From Hyperoplus lanceolatus (taxonomy: Eukaryota; Chordata; Actinopteri; Uranoscopiformes; Ammodytidae), in contig CM049397.1 in the NCBI GenBank assembly GCA_026929865.2, forward strand, positions 27,293,198 through 27,357,197: DNA of 64,000 bases, given 5' to 3'. Positions 40,505 through 52,765 of the stretch are shown piece after piece. Position 1 is the first letter of the stretch. Each line of letters opens with the position of its first letter. The position numbers and the translations under genes are program-made. Under the pieces are notes generated by a model that worked only from the letters and a program-made list of their open reading frames with translations, was not told the DNA's origin and made no database searches.

Positions 40505-40821
40505 GTATAATTCCCAATTGTTATTGATGTATTTGCACTTTTAATATTGCTGAATTCTACAAGGCAAATAAATTAAGTTAAAACCTAGTTCACCTGCCCC
40601 ATTTGTCTTTGTAAGGAAATGTTCTATTTTGTCTTTATTATTTTGTCAGAATGCACCAGAATGCTTCGTTTGTATGTGAAAATCACAAAAAAAATCTTCT
40701 GGGGGTTGATCCCCCCAGACCCCCCTACAGGGGTTTGGTTTATAAACTTTCAGCCCCACCTAAAAGAAAATTCACCAGCCGCCACTGGTATGAACTATGC
40801 TGCTTAATCAGACCTAAAAAG

Positions 40822-41305
40822 TTAAAGGTGCTGTAAGCGGAATGGTTCTTTTAGCTAACTTCCTGTCAGTTACTGCAGTTAGCAGTCCCCTCGCTCGTCC
40901 CTACGTCACCGCATTAATGCACTGCGGTCTTCAAGCAGCGAGTTATCTAGAATCATCTCAGATCCATAAGTGTGATAAAACATGATAAAAACCATCAAAA
41001 CAGACATTGGGAAGGATTTTACCTGCTCTGCCATTGTAGGCGCCTAAGCATTCACCCATCTGTTGCTCTGGCGTGCACCGGCAGTGAGACCATGAGTGAG
41101 ACGGGTCTCGGTTTGTAGCGTTCTCTCTTGTGATTGGATAAACATTTTGGGATCCTCGAACAACTTTATTTGCCGATTACATGGAGAGCAGCTGACTGAG
41201 AGGTCGGCTTTATGAAACGCGCACATTATGTAAGTGATCACTGTATGAATAAAGAGCGATTTAAAACTTATATTAACATAAATAAACCGCTTACTTCACC
41301 TTTAA
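40822..41305. mobile_element. MITE with TTAA ends, 484 bp
   Basis: Left end TTAAAGGTGCTGTAAGCGG and right end CCGCTTACTTCACCTTTAA are imperfect inverted repeats with TTAA at both outer edges. It starts 26 bp after the hAT target duplication. No transposase is inside; the 65-aa minus frame is not coding. A piggyBac-like TTAA target is inferred. Confidence 0.8.
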
Positions 41306-41399
41306 ACGATTTATCTCCACAGAGGTAGCCAAATATCATTATTACAACCATGTAGACTGTTATGTAAGGATATTTTCTCATCACAATGCACAATTCTAC

Positions 41400-42045
41400 A
41401 GCTGAAATTGTTTGACCTTATCAAACATCAGTTGATAATGCATTTTTTTTAAGGCATGTAACACACGGGTACGTGTATAAAAGAGGTGGAGCCACCGTAG
41501 TTTTACTGAACTAGGTGACTGCATTAAATCAGCATGTAAAACGTTTTTTTTTACATGCTGGATGTTTGCTTTTAGACTTTGCTTTTCTGGTCTATCTTGT
41601 TCCGCTAGAGCAACCTGACACAACATCACAAAAAACAGTAGATTTAGTTTTTTGCCCCATCCTGTCACACTGGTGTGTGGGCTTCTCCCCCCCTGGCTCC
41701 CCCCCCCCCCCCCGGAGGTTACCTTCCTTCCGGAACACTTTCAGTGGGGGGAAGGGGGGGGATGGAACTATGGGGGGGGGGGGAGGGGAAAAAGGGAAGG
41801 CAGATTACCATACATGGAAACATCCGCGTGGGGAGTCACAAGTTTATGCGACGTCACAAATTATGAAAGGGTAGCCGCTGAAGCGTTTCTCGCTGGCTAG
41901 AATAGTGTTTAGTGCTCGACACGACAGGGATATGTCGAAATGCATGTAAATTATTTGATAATTTAGTATGGTTAAGCATGACTATGAATCATCATAACAA
42001 CGTTTATAGGTCATAAAAGTCAAAAAGCATCATAGGTCCTCTTTA
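41400..42045 (-). mobile_element. Repeat with TTAAAGAGGACC terminus, left end missing
   Basis: The right edge reads, on the minus strand, TTAAAGAGGACCTATGATGC followed by TTTTTGACTTTTATGACC, a terminus widespread in fish repeats. No matching inverted end was found on the left, so the copy seems truncated or diverged. The interior has unusual homopolymer runs (C14 near 41700; G runs near 41745-41785), and ORFs through them (PPPPPP, GGGG) are artefacts. Confidence 0.55.
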
Positions 42046-43093
42046 AATCCAATGTATCTGAAGGCCCCCTTTAGAGATAGATATTTAGCACTTTTCCAAA
42101 TGCTCAAAGACTCTTCAAAATATCAGCTAAAACATACGAAACATAATAAATTAAAAAAACTGAATGGTAACTTCCCCTGCATAATAAAGTTTAGTTAACT
42201 TCATGCTTTCTAGATGCCTTGAAGTTGCCTACTTCTATAACTTCTAAAGATGTTGTGGTTTATGTGTTTCAGCTCTTTCTGGCTTTCCTGCTGGGGTGTC
42301 ACTACAACGGTGCGTAAAGGCAGCTGTGGGGAAGCAGAGGTGAGCTGCAGAAGTCATAAATCCTCCTGAACTCACTTGTTGTTTGCTCAGTGACACTTCT
42401 TCAAAGAGAACTCCTGTCTTCAAATGAACTTGTTGCTTTCACTAACGCTGGTTTGGCTTGTCCAGCTGTTTAAGTTAAAGTGTTACTTTTGCATTCTTCT
42501 GGGCTGTTAAAAATATGATACATGAGGTGGTGAAGAAGTGGAACGGACCTGATCACCAGAAAATCAGCTAGGGGAAAATTCATGTGCATCTTTTCTTCAT
42601 TTTCCATCTCATCTAATTGATTTTCCAAGGAGCTTGCTCAAATGAAACTCCTTACTTGCCTCTGGCAGAGGGAGTAATGTGGATTAGTGAATGTTTACTA
42701 GTGCATAATGCAACCATAACAGGAAATCAGCAGATCTTTCAAACACAATATTCGGTAGCAGTCACTGCATGTTCTCTGATTTTCAGCAACATCAATTGTG
42801 TTAGTTAATGATTGAATTAATCTGAATAAGTTTGAATTTAATGTGATGCCTGAAACCTGGCTTGAAAAAGGTCCACACTTATTGTGTGGGCATAAATGGA
42901 CAGCACAACTTCTTAACTTTTGCTTTAAAAAGCAAAAAAAGGGTCTATTATCCTTTTTACTAACCTGAATACCTTACTGTTGGGCAAAGAGGATTTATGT
43001 TACTAGGAGAAGACATATTGGGAAACGGAGACAGAGCCAGTGACCCTCTGAAAATTACATTTAGATTTCACATAAACAGATTTCAGCTTTAAC
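42046..43093. other. Non-coding stretch, nothing recognised
   Basis: Unique AT-rich sequence between transposons; no exon supported. Confidence 0.5.
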
Positions 43094-44419
43094 CAGTGTT
43101 GGGAACGTTACTTTAAAAAAGTAATTAGTTATAGTTACTCACTACTTGTTCCAAAAAGTAACTGAGTTAGTAACTGAATTACTTTATAATAGAAGTAATC
43201 AGTTACCAGGGAAAGTAACTATTTGCGTTAGCCTACTGTTAAAAAAAAAGTTGCTATATGTCAAAAAAAATTATTTTTCTGAGCAGTTTTCACAAGTCAG
43301 TTGAAATGAGTAGAACAAACAGGCAGGCCTCTTGTAGGCTACATAACCTTCAATGTTTATTGCACATCAATAGACAGCAAGAGGTTTATCCTGCACTTCA
43401 AGTATTTTGTTCTCAACAAAAGTAGTAGAGGAAACTGCTGAATGTACCGTGCTGATCTGCTATATCACTGGATTCACTTCAGGGGTGTCGGCTAAAACCA
43501 CTATAGTAGCCTAAATAATAAAACACTACTTAAGGCCAAAAACGTCAGACTATGAAGCATGAGACGATGAGAGGAGGAGTAAGGATTTATCCTATGTTTA
43601 TTTCCTTCTTTAACATGCACAGCAGCATACAGATCCCAGGAAAAGAACAGTAGCAATATTCGGCTTGTGATGACACGCTAAACAGCTGTTTCAACCGGCG
43701 AATCGCGGCCGTTTAATAACGTGCATAAATTATAACTTATAGAGATGGGAAAACTCCATGCACTTACTCACAAGGGCGATGCAAACAAACTCAGGGAGGG
43801 CACGTTTCGACCGTGGATTAGTCTGGCTTGACCACTTCCGCCAGCGTCTATTAAGCGCTGGCGTCGGCAAACAACGCTATGCCTCCATTGGCTGCTTCCC
43901 GGGGTTAGCCCCGCCGTAGATGATTGTGATTGGTTTAAAGAAATAAAAACAGGCCAGCCCAGTTTCCCCCCCGAATAGACGGCTCTAAACGGAGTGCTTC
44001 CAGACCATACTACTTGCTGTAGTTTGGTCTGGCTTTGCGAGACTAACCGTGGATTGATAGGTAATTACTGCGGCAAAGTGCAGGCTCACACAACAGAGAG
44101 AAAAAGAAAAAGAAACTTCACTAAACAGGCGCTCCGGCTGACTGACGTGACGACGCTAACTGACAGTTATAATGTCATCCACACTGAATAAAACACAACT
44201 TAAAACACACCGGTCTCCTCACTAGCAGTATGGAGCCAGGGGTGCGTTCGGATTACACAGTTTATTCAATCAATTCATAGTAACGCACCGCATTTAACGT
44301 TCAGTAACGATAACGGCGTTGTAACGACGGAAAAAGTAATTAGTTAGATTACCCCGTTACTGAAAAAAGAACGGCGTTACCTAACGCCGTTATTTTAAAC
44401 GGCGTTATTCCCAACACTG
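43094..44419. mobile_element. Non-autonomous hAT element, 8-bp target duplication
   Basis: A 1326-bp element with ends CAGTGTTGGGAACGTTAC and, inverted, CAGTGTTGGGAATAACGCC. Exact 8-bp duplications GCTTTAAC flank it at 43086-43093 and 44420-44427. Both subterminal zones are rich in GTAATTAGTTA and GTTACT-like words and, at the right end, AACGGCGTTA-like words, in opposite orientations. No transposase frame is present. It belongs by its ends to the abundant CAGTGTTGGG group of fish hAT derivatives. A smaller MITE is nested inside. Confidence 0.95.
43819..44045. mobile_element. Small MITE nested in the hAT element
   Basis: A 227-bp insert with ends TAGTCTGGCTTGACC and, inverted, TAGTCTCGCAAAGCCAGACC. 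The 9-bp ACCGTGGAT is duplicated on both sides (43810-43818, 44046-44054). These ends match the type of a common fish MITE starting TTAGTCT(C/G)GCAAAGCCAGACC. The duplication length (8 or 9) leaves the superfamily open. Confidence 0.8.
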
Positions 44420-44427
44420 GCTTTAAC

Positions 44428-45139
44428 CGCTCTGCTGTCCGTTATAGCAGCTAACTTTAGATAGTCAACCCTTGTGGTGATTTTTGTTGATTTTACCCAT
44501 CAATTGCTCAATGAAGCCAGTTGTTGACTGGCTAAAGGCAATAACGCATCAAGTGGAGATCTTCCGCAAATGAATTTAAATCCACCCTTTTCCCCATCTG
44601 TGAAGAGCTGTCACAGATGCAATCATGCCAAAGAAGGGGGACAGCAAAGAGTTGTGTATTCTTTAATTTTCTCCAAGGCACAAAGAAAATGCCAACAAGG
44701 TTTCCATTGTGGAAGAACAGACGTCCTTTGTGTGCCCTTCGACTGGGTTCTGTGTTTCCATAGCCCTGTGCTCTCCACCCTCTAAATCATATAATATTCC
44801 TGAATTACAATGGCATGTGCTGGATTGGGTTTCTCCTCTCTCAGACGTTTCTGTCAGAGCGTCTTAAAGTTTTGTCTTTGCCAGGAAATCTGAGCTTTGC
44901 TCCACAGGCAGCTCAGCACACTGACTCAGGACAATGGCTTTTAGTTATTTATTGGTTTGAAGAGATCTGGTGTAAAAGTCATAACAAAGTTACAATTTAA
45001 TGGATGGGGAAAAGTTGCTTTAGATTTTTTAATTTGGGCTATTTTGGGAACCACTGGAATAAAACATGGATCTAATCAGCTGACCAAATGAGACAAAAAC
45101 AAAGAGTCTGCAGCCATGCTAGCGACTCTGTCAGGCTAG
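44428..45139. other. Non-coding stretch, nothing recognised
   Basis: No exon supported. The small plus frames at 44570-45000 have no domain signature. Confidence 0.5.
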
Positions 45140-45450
45140 GTCAGTGTTGCTTTGAATTGAATGCTAAAATTCTAATGCTACATGCTCACAATAGCTACTA
45201 ATATGTTTAACATGTTTATTTTTTTAGTGTCAGCATGCTTAGTAGCACATAACAAAAAGTTTAGTTGAGGCAGATGAATATGTTCACTAGTTTTGCAGGC
45301 ATAAATAGTTACATTGCATCACCTCATAATGATGCTACATGGAAACTATGGATATTGTTCAAGTTGTTGCAGTGGATCCAGAGGAGTAATTCATTGTCCA
45401 GACCAGATCCAGATTTGCCAATGGGCAGACAATGCCATCCTTTGAGGTAA
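45140..45450 (+). repeat. Dispersed teleost repeat copy
   Basis: The word order GCTACATGCTCACAA, GTCAGCATGCTTAGTAGCAC, AGTTGAGGCAGATGAATATG and CACTAGTTTTGCAGGCAT follows a repeat common in percomorph genomes. The copy is diverged. A seeming exon near 45374-45449 (GTTGTTGCAG acceptor, GAG/GTAAGC donor) lies in or at the edge of this repeat and is discounted. Confidence 0.5.
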
Positions 45451-48223
45451 GCCACTATAATATGGTTATACATTAAGACGTGAATTAATGTCTACAATTC
45501 AGTTGCTCGGACACTATGTGGGGAAATGCATGTGCAAGCATTCCATTTTGGGGTTTTGAGTGTCTACAAGTATTGAACATCAATGCATTGTCTTGGCAGA
45601 TGACTGTACATCACAGAAATATCTTGTCAATTGCAATTTTCCAGCTTCCTTCTGTTACTTTCTCCCTCCTTCATTCTCCCTGCCACTCTCTCTTCGTTCC
45701 CTCCTCTCATTCTCTCTTATTGGCTGTCGGAGACATGTCTGTGGTTCTGTGGGATCCTCCCATGTAAACAGGAATGTTTCACCGCCAGCAAACTGCCAAA
45801 ACCCCTCAATTTGTCACTTCCTCAAGTCAGTTAGTGCTCTGCGGCTTGCAAGGTGCTAGCAAAGGTACTTCAACGAGAAACCTCAGGCAAAGTGTGGCCA
45901 GAGATGGAAGAGATGTGGTTGGTGGCTTGCGCTGTTTTGTAGGTGTGCTGAAAGTGCAAACCACCAGACTGCCTCAAACTGAAAACCAATACAAACTTCA
46001 TCTATTTAGACTTCAGACTAGGTGTTAGCTTGACAGATGTTACTTCTTAGCAAATTGGACCATCAGATCGTAATTTTACTCACAGTGCAGCTAAACTGTG
46101 TAACCAATGGTCACTGGCAGGCTTTGCACATCCAGAACTTGGCATCTTCCTGGTGTGAACCACAAGCCCACTAGCAGCACATGGCCGTGTAAGGTTCATA
46201 TGCAAAGTAAAGAAGTTGAACACGGTCTTATGCAACCTGTAACAGCATATGTTTCAACTGAAAAGTCATGTTGTCAAGAGGAAAAAAAATTATTTAAACT
46301 CCAAAATGTGAATATTAGCTATTTTTTCAGTGATATTAAACTCAATATATTTTGGTTTTTAGAGTAGAGAAGTTATGTGCATTATTGTTGCTGTTTATGA
46401 CATTTTACAGAACACACAATGAATTCACATCAAGAAAAAAAATGTCAATAATAAAAAAGATGTTTCATTGCAGCTCTCGCAAGGACATCTAACGAGTAAA
46501 CCTAATTTAGTGTCACGTCATTACACTGAGGATACAATTCACTCATTTTATGATGGTATAAGCTGTGTGTACTTGTAACAGCATGTCAGAAAATCTACCT
46601 CTATATCCTGTGAGGGTATGATGGTACTTGAGGTTTCATAAGTACAAGGGATGCCAAAATATTGGCGTCAAAGTTGAAAAAAATCTGTATTGCACATTTG
46701 CATTTCTTTTTATGACACATACATACATGATGATAACATTTAAAAAAACTATTCTTGGATAAGCACATAGTGTGTGTCTATACACTGCAAAACAAAATAT
46801 ATAGCTGACAGCAGTTAAACAGCTGTGAGAAATGATGGGGAATCCACAATTAACCAAAATGAATATGGAGAACAAAGAAAGGTAAGACTATCCTTCTTTT
46901 ACCAAAACTATATGTTGCCAAAAACAATGTGTGCATCACTTGGGATGCATGTGTTGAGTAGGGACTGAGTTCCATGGCATTTTATCAAATTCATATGCAG
47001 TATCCTATCCCATATTGAATCCAAATCTTTTCGAATGCTTGCCTCTGCATCAGTTAAGATTATTTGTTTTTCATTTATTTTGAGCAAAAGTGCCCCAAAA
47101 TAAATCACCATCATTTCATCTTTGCAAATATGTACATGTTATGTTCTGCAATGAAAATGAAATGAGAATTATAATATATGAAATGTGAAAAAAATGTCAG
47201 GAGAGCAAATGGTTTGATATTAGATTTGTTAGCATAGCGTCAGAGTGTAACAAATCCAGCTGTTTGATGACCGTGAACCAAATCAAAACTGGAACCAGCT
47301 ATTGGAAGTGAACCCATCCCTAATTGCACCTGCTTTACAAAACACACAACAAGTAATATAAGACAAACACGGTTTACACCCAAATGACTTATGAACCATG
47401 ATGAGTTATGAGGGCTGCTACGTGGAGTTATTTAGTCACCTGACAAACCAACCAGTTCAATAATTCCTGCACAGTTCTGTTTTAGAGACCCTGCCAGGAT
47501 CCTCTTGCTGTAAACCTAATCTGTAATTCTGACAACCAGCTTTCTTTGCCCACCTTCAAAATGCACAGTATGTTTTCTAATTTCATGATATATTGGTGCA
47601 TATTGAGAGATTTCAGCAGTCCCTACACTGTTGGACAGCTTAGCGACTTAAGTGTCAGTGGTTTTGTGGTTGTCGGTTCAGTGTCTGTACAGAACCAAAA
47701 AGCTCATATGAAAATACTTTCAGAGAGCATTTAGTTGACGGAGACAGGCTATTGCCTTTGTCATCTGTGCATATACGCACACATGCATATGTACAAAGCC
47801 TCCCCCACACAACACCCACACACTTCTCCCATTACGTGTCTGTTGTCTTTCCATGGCTTATGTTGGCCAGATGCACCAAGAAACAGATGAGAGAGTGTGA
47901 CAAAGACGGAAAGAGAGAGCCCGATTCTGAACCCCTGAGGAGCTTGACTGGAAAAGTTAAAGAAGGAGATAGGGTGGGAAGTGAGCAGGGCGGAGGAGTG
48001 CGGACAGAGATGATTCACGCCTGCAAAGTGAAGTGGTAGAGGGGTCAAGGGGACTGCAAGTAGGGGAGGAAAAAGGAGGGGAAGGAGGAGAGAGGAGGGG
48101 GGAGTGCACGTCTCCTATGGCCAAGCTGAAGAAAACACATGCTGGCCTCACGCTGATATCTGTGTTAGCCATGAGACCGGACTGGACAGGTCTCCTCACT
48201 TTCTCCCTCCTTCTTCTTCACTC
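45451..48223. other. Non-coding stretch, no gene seen
   Basis: Multiple overlapping frames at 45516-46028 share one C/T-rich patch and are not coding. A purine-rich G/A tract occupies about 48040-48110. No splice-supported exon. Confidence 0.5.
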
Positions 48224-48371
<148 letters not shown>

Positions 48372-50844
48372 ATCTGCTCTCTGCTCTATCGCCTTTCCTC
48401 CTCTTTTTTCCTTCAGTGCAAGTTCCAAACTGCTGCAACCACTCTGCCTTTTTACCTTCTCTGTATGTCTCACTCCCATGCTTTCATGGCTGAAACCTTT
48501 AATCTTGAGTTGTCCGATAACTCAATAAGAGCTGAAATAACTCATAAATTAATTAATTAGTATATAAACAGAAAATGATATTATTAACTGTTTGACAACC
48601 AACTCATTTGAGATTATTTGAGTACTTTAATAAATAATTATTATTATTTCCGTCCTTTGAATCACAAATGCCAAACAATTCTCAAATATTACGATATGAA
48701 GGCTTTCTTATTCTTTCTAGAGAGTATAATTGATTTCAACCATATCAACCCAGCCCTAACGTACAGTATATGTACCAAATGTTTACTTGACTCCTGTGTA
48801 TATCTACCTCATAACTGTACCTGTAAAATGTGAAGCGCTTTGCTTCCCTTACACACAGTCTTTCAAATAGGCATAAGGTCAAACCGGAACACAAAAAAAG
48901 CCTAGGAGCCCCCTGGAGATATCTGGAGAATGCCGAACATGGTCGACAAATGAAGACACAGCTGCGTTCGTCTGAGAGCTCCCAGTCTCTCAGGAACGCA
49001 GAGTTAAGAGGCCGCTCACACACGACTCTGTTTGCTTAGTCTCTGACACGGAAAGACAACCAACACAAGAGATGGGAAGAGAGAGAGAGAGAGAGAGAGA
49101 AAGGGGGAAAGGATAAGAGAGAAGGAGATGAGAGTGGGTGGGTGGGAGAAGGACTGATGGTAAACTACAGAGATCAAAGTAAGCAGAAAGACAGATCCCA
49201 TAAAGACAGAGAAATACCAGGAAGATATTGGAAGAACGTCAAACACCCTGGCTGCAGGCCCCCCAACACATGATCACCCCGGACTGCTTTCACAACAAGT
49301 GGAAGTCAGACTGTACACTTGGTGAAGAGAAACATTAATAAATACAAACACAAGCTGCTCGTACTAATTCTGATCTGTGGCAACAAGGATTTTTCTCTTT
49401 CTTTTTTTTTTTTAAATTGCAAACAGGTTCATGTGTTGGTTAAAAAGAATGCAGAACACATGTCAGTTCAAAAAAGTGAAGTACCTTACATTTTGAAAGG
49501 AAAAAATGGGTTTCCCAGATTCCTGTGTTTTAAAACAAAAGAGAAATGCCCGTTTCAAAAGGTGAACATTTATTTATCTTAAGATTCTCAAAATGATACT
49601 AAACATTTTACAAGAAAAACCTTTGTCTGTGGCTAATCACAGTCTCATGTGAGACATAAGACCTCATCATGACGCTGCCTTTTATGGATATTATTTTGTA
49701 CTTTTAAAATGCGGATACTACTGGTACACCCATTCCCATAAATTATTATTCTTTTTAAATGTTTAACTGTTCTGTTCTAGGATGATATTCTAAATGTTGT
49801 TGTTTTTTCTGTCTGAGAACTGTAAGATTGGTACAGAATTTGGCCTGTTTTACCAGATAGAGGAAATTATATACTTCAAATTGCTGGAGACCTTTTGCCA
49901 AAGCTGCTATTGTAGGTACCTTTTTGACATACGTTGTTAATAGTTATCATTACCAATCAACTAGGGCTGTCCACAGTCAAGGGTAACGTCCGATTGAAGA
50001 TACTCAGTTTCCCATCATATCACATTGAAGCAATACATTCACTGTTTGAGGAGCTGGAATAAGCAAATTGTTGGCATTGTTGCTTCAAAATGTACTAATC
50101 AAAACAGTTGTTGCTCAATTTTATGTCAGGTTACTTTCAAATTTTGGAAAATTACTGTATGGACAACGACGTATACACTTCTTTAAAATCAACATTTCAG
50201 AATTACACACACACACACACCTCAAAACTTTCTTCATAAGCTGTCAGTCAATGCTCCTAGTTGGAGGCCAATTGATGTCAATCTCAAGACTGAACCCCCA
50301 TACACATACAGACACACACATACACACACACACATACACTCACACAGTTGAAACAGCTGGCCAAGCTAAACCTGTATCAGTGAAGGCAACAAGTTCATTT
50401 GAAGACAGGGGTTCTCTTTGAAGTGGTGTCACTCAGTCAGTGAGCCAACACTATTGTGAGCTAAGGAAGATTTACGACCTCTCCAGCTCACCTATGCGTT
50501 CCCACAGCTGCTTTAACCCAATCTGCTGGAGACAGCACAGCCGGCAAACTGATAAAGGTTGATATAAATGCCAAGAGTACCACCTTTTTACTCATATGTG
50601 CACCTCCAAAAAATACAAATATGAACAATAAAAATAAATCCTACTCTGTTTGACTAGTATATGCATGTCCTGTGCATAGAAAAAACTGCTATAATTATCT
50701 TTTCTTTTTTTCTGTTGCAGGTGTGGTTTAAATAAAAAATCAGTATTTAATTTGTGTCTGGATTAAAATGCTGATCCTGTTGACAAACCTCTCATGGAGC
50801 TTTAGTTTCAGGGTTAGGAAGTCACAGCCTAGTCAACCAGTGAA
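48372..50844. other. Non-coding stretch, nothing recognised
   Basis: Contains a GA tract at 49080-49100 and short CA tracts at 50204-50221 and 50305-50345. A good acceptor-like tract (TTTCTTTTTTTCTGTTGCAG, 50701-50720) is not followed by a long frame. No exon supported. Confidence 0.5.
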
Positions 50845-50865
50845 CTGGCGCCCCCTGCTGGCCAG
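50845..50865 (-). promoter_or_regulatory. CTCF-like motif
   Basis: The minus strand reads GGCCAGCAGGGGGCGCC, which agrees with the strong vertebrate CTCF core CCASYAGRKGGC. Occupancy cannot be judged from sequence. Confidence 0.55.
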
Positions 50866-50944
50866 AGGCAAGTACTCATTATTGGAAGCTAAAAATGTGT
50901 TAAGAATAGAGATTTCGATACAAAACAACCTATAATATTTATAT

Positions 50945-51125
50945 CAAAATCAACCATGATAATAACCCGACACCCTTTGATAATTGATTAATTGTTTCAG
51001 TCTGTCTTCAAGCTAAAATGCCCCCAAACTGATTTAAATGTAAGGAATTTCTGCTTTCCATTTTCTCATGCGATATAAAGGAAATATCCTCTGGTTTTGG
51101 ACAGTAGTTTGGACAAAATTAGAAA
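50945..51125 (+). repeat. Dispersed repeat copy (TAATTGTTTCAGTCT type)
   Basis: TTGATTAATTGTTTCAGTCT, TCAAGCTAAAATGCC, TTTCTGCTTTCC and TTTTGGACAGTAGTTTGGAC occur in the order of a well-known fish repeat that usually reads AATCGATTAATTGTTTCAGT. A diverged copy. Confidence 0.55.
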
Positions 51126-51249
51126 CTTATATGGACAGATCCATATTGCTTATCTCAAACTTTGCCTCTATGACAGCATTTGTGTGTCTGTACATTTAAA
51201 TGTCTAATAGCTGAAACTGTTGCATAGTGAAAAAGCTGTCTGGTTAATT

Positions 51250-51560
51250 CTCCTTCCCCTCCCTCCTCTCCTCTCTGCAAGCCCACTCAGGTTTTAAGGC
51301 CCTTTATAGCTCTGCCATTATTTCTGCAAAAGAGTCATATTCTCACTGCATTCGTTAGAAATGATTACATCAATTGAGCCACACTTAGAGCCCAGACAGC
51401 AAAGTTGAAACTGGGGCATCTGTCTCCCGTGGCTAAGAGGGAATTTAGCTTAAAGAAGTAATGGCTCTAATGTGTCTCCCCTTTTTGGCTGCCAGACCGT
51501 GGAATAACTGGCATACCGTGATCAGAACAGCAGTCATGTCCCCCTTAAAAAGTCATATTT
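51250..51560. promoter_or_regulatory. Candidate conserved non-coding stretch
   Basis: Repeat-free block with an MEF2/TATA-like CCTTTATAGCTCTGCC, TGATTACATCAATTGAGCC and TTTAGCTTAAAGAAGTAATGG. It has no usable frame. Its character suggests a regulatory element, by appearance only. Confidence 0.22.
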
Positions 51561-51872
51561 TCCTCCCTTAAAAGTCATATTTCAAACTAGTCACCTTGAA
51601 ACAATCAGATCCATTCTCTGCTTTTCGCTAAAACACCCCTCTCACCTCATTTGGGGTGGACAATATAGATGATGATTGATCAATTATATCACTGCTTATG
51701 TAATTATATATCATGATATCAATAACAGTATACAGAATAAACAGTATATTGTGATATGCCCTAAAAACTCAAATCTGAAAGATAACAACTACAGGAGAGA
51801 GGTCATGACATTGACATTGATGAGCTACGTAGCTAATTATATCAAACACTGAACATGATGTGCTTCCAAAGA

Positions 51873-51913
51873 AGGATGGATGGATGGATGGATGGATGGA
51901 TGGATGGATGGAT
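51873..51913. repeat. (GGAT)n microsatellite
   Basis: About ten tandem GGAT units. Confidence 0.95.
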
Positions 51914-52379
51914 ATGTGTACCTAATAAGTTTTACTTTAACAAGGCGGCTTGTTAAAGTAAACATTTTTGCTGTGGCATAGTCTCTAATACAGCACTAGT
52001 TCAGAGTATAATGGAGCCAACAGTGTATTATCAGAAATGTCAGGCTGACAAGACCTCAAACCTGCTGCCAATTTCCACTGCACACCTGTCTCTCCAGATT
52101 CATGTGCTTTTCAGCCCCAAAATGTAACATGAAAAATCCCACATCCAGTGAAAATCAGAGCTCAGTTTATAAAAACATGCACAACTTCTTACACGAGAAC
52201 GCAAACAAACAAAGCCAAAGCAAAACTGGGGTCTCGAAATTGCTATGTTTGTAACCATGAAATTACAAGGTAACATTATAGTTTATACAGCTATAAAAAC
52301 ATAATTATGCACTGTGGCTTTATGAATACTGCGGTTTTCCAAATTAGGTCTCTTAGAAAAGCTAAATACCTTTCTGTTA
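51914..52379. other. Non-coding stretch, nothing recognised
   Basis: AT-rich unique sequence with no exon or repeat supported. Confidence 0.5.
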
Positions 52380-52690
52380 ATTTGTTCCCTTTTCCCAGGC
52401 CTTTGATTTGGCCACTGTGGTGAGATAAACGTTTATAAATCACGGGGTTAGCAACTCAGACACTCTCTGCGAGCACACAAGCGTGTCGGGCCAGAATGGA
52501 TATGGTTTTGATTTGCAGTGCACGCCAACGCTCCGGCCAATGCTAATCGCCATGGGAAAGCTTGTGAAAACCGTGATGGATTTCGCAGACAGGGTTTTTG
52601 AGCTCAGGGTTTCATCACAAATCCATTTAAGCTTTTATGTAATTTGGTTAAATATACAGAGTCCTTTTTATCTTTTTATGCGTCCACTCC
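52380..52690. promoter_or_regulatory. Candidate conserved non-coding stretch
   Basis: Complex sequence with CpGs and words such as CCTTTGATTTGGCC (TCF/LEF-like CTTTGAT), GATAAACGTTTATAAATCA and CCAATGCTAATCGCCATGG. The 71-aa plus frame here lacks splice support and domains. Confidence 0.25.
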
Positions 52691-52765
52691 AAGTATGATA
52701 TGCGTTGTAAAAGGGGAAAGTCCCCATTGAAATTGACCTTGTTTTATGAAACTCAAACTCTAGAG

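Larger units (their letters stand above)
36794..40787 (+). mobile_element. Full-length hAT transposon with 8-bp target duplication
   Basis: A 3994-bp element flanked by exact 8-bp duplications, GTATGAAC at 36786-36793 and at 40788-40795, the size typical of hAT. The ends are CAGCCGCGGCTG (left) and, inverted, CAGTGGCGGCTG (right), 10 of 12 bases identical. GC-rich subterminal sequence follows each end (GGGCGCCGCCCCCCCCC on the left; CCCCCCAGACCCCCCTACAG on the right). Inside are a three-exon transposase gene, a perfect 35-bp hairpin in its second intron, a 53-bp minisatellite after the stop and an AATAAA at 40567-40572. One nonsense codon is the only damage seen in the gene. Confidence 0.95.

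Noticed and set aside
41515-41900. Proline- and glycine-rich plus frames
   Set aside because: Produced by C and G homopolymer runs inside a repeat.
45374-45449. Exon-like segment between GTTGTTGCAG and GAG/GTAAGC
   Set aside because: It lies in or at the edge of a dispersed teleost repeat and the acceptor lacks a pyrimidine tract.
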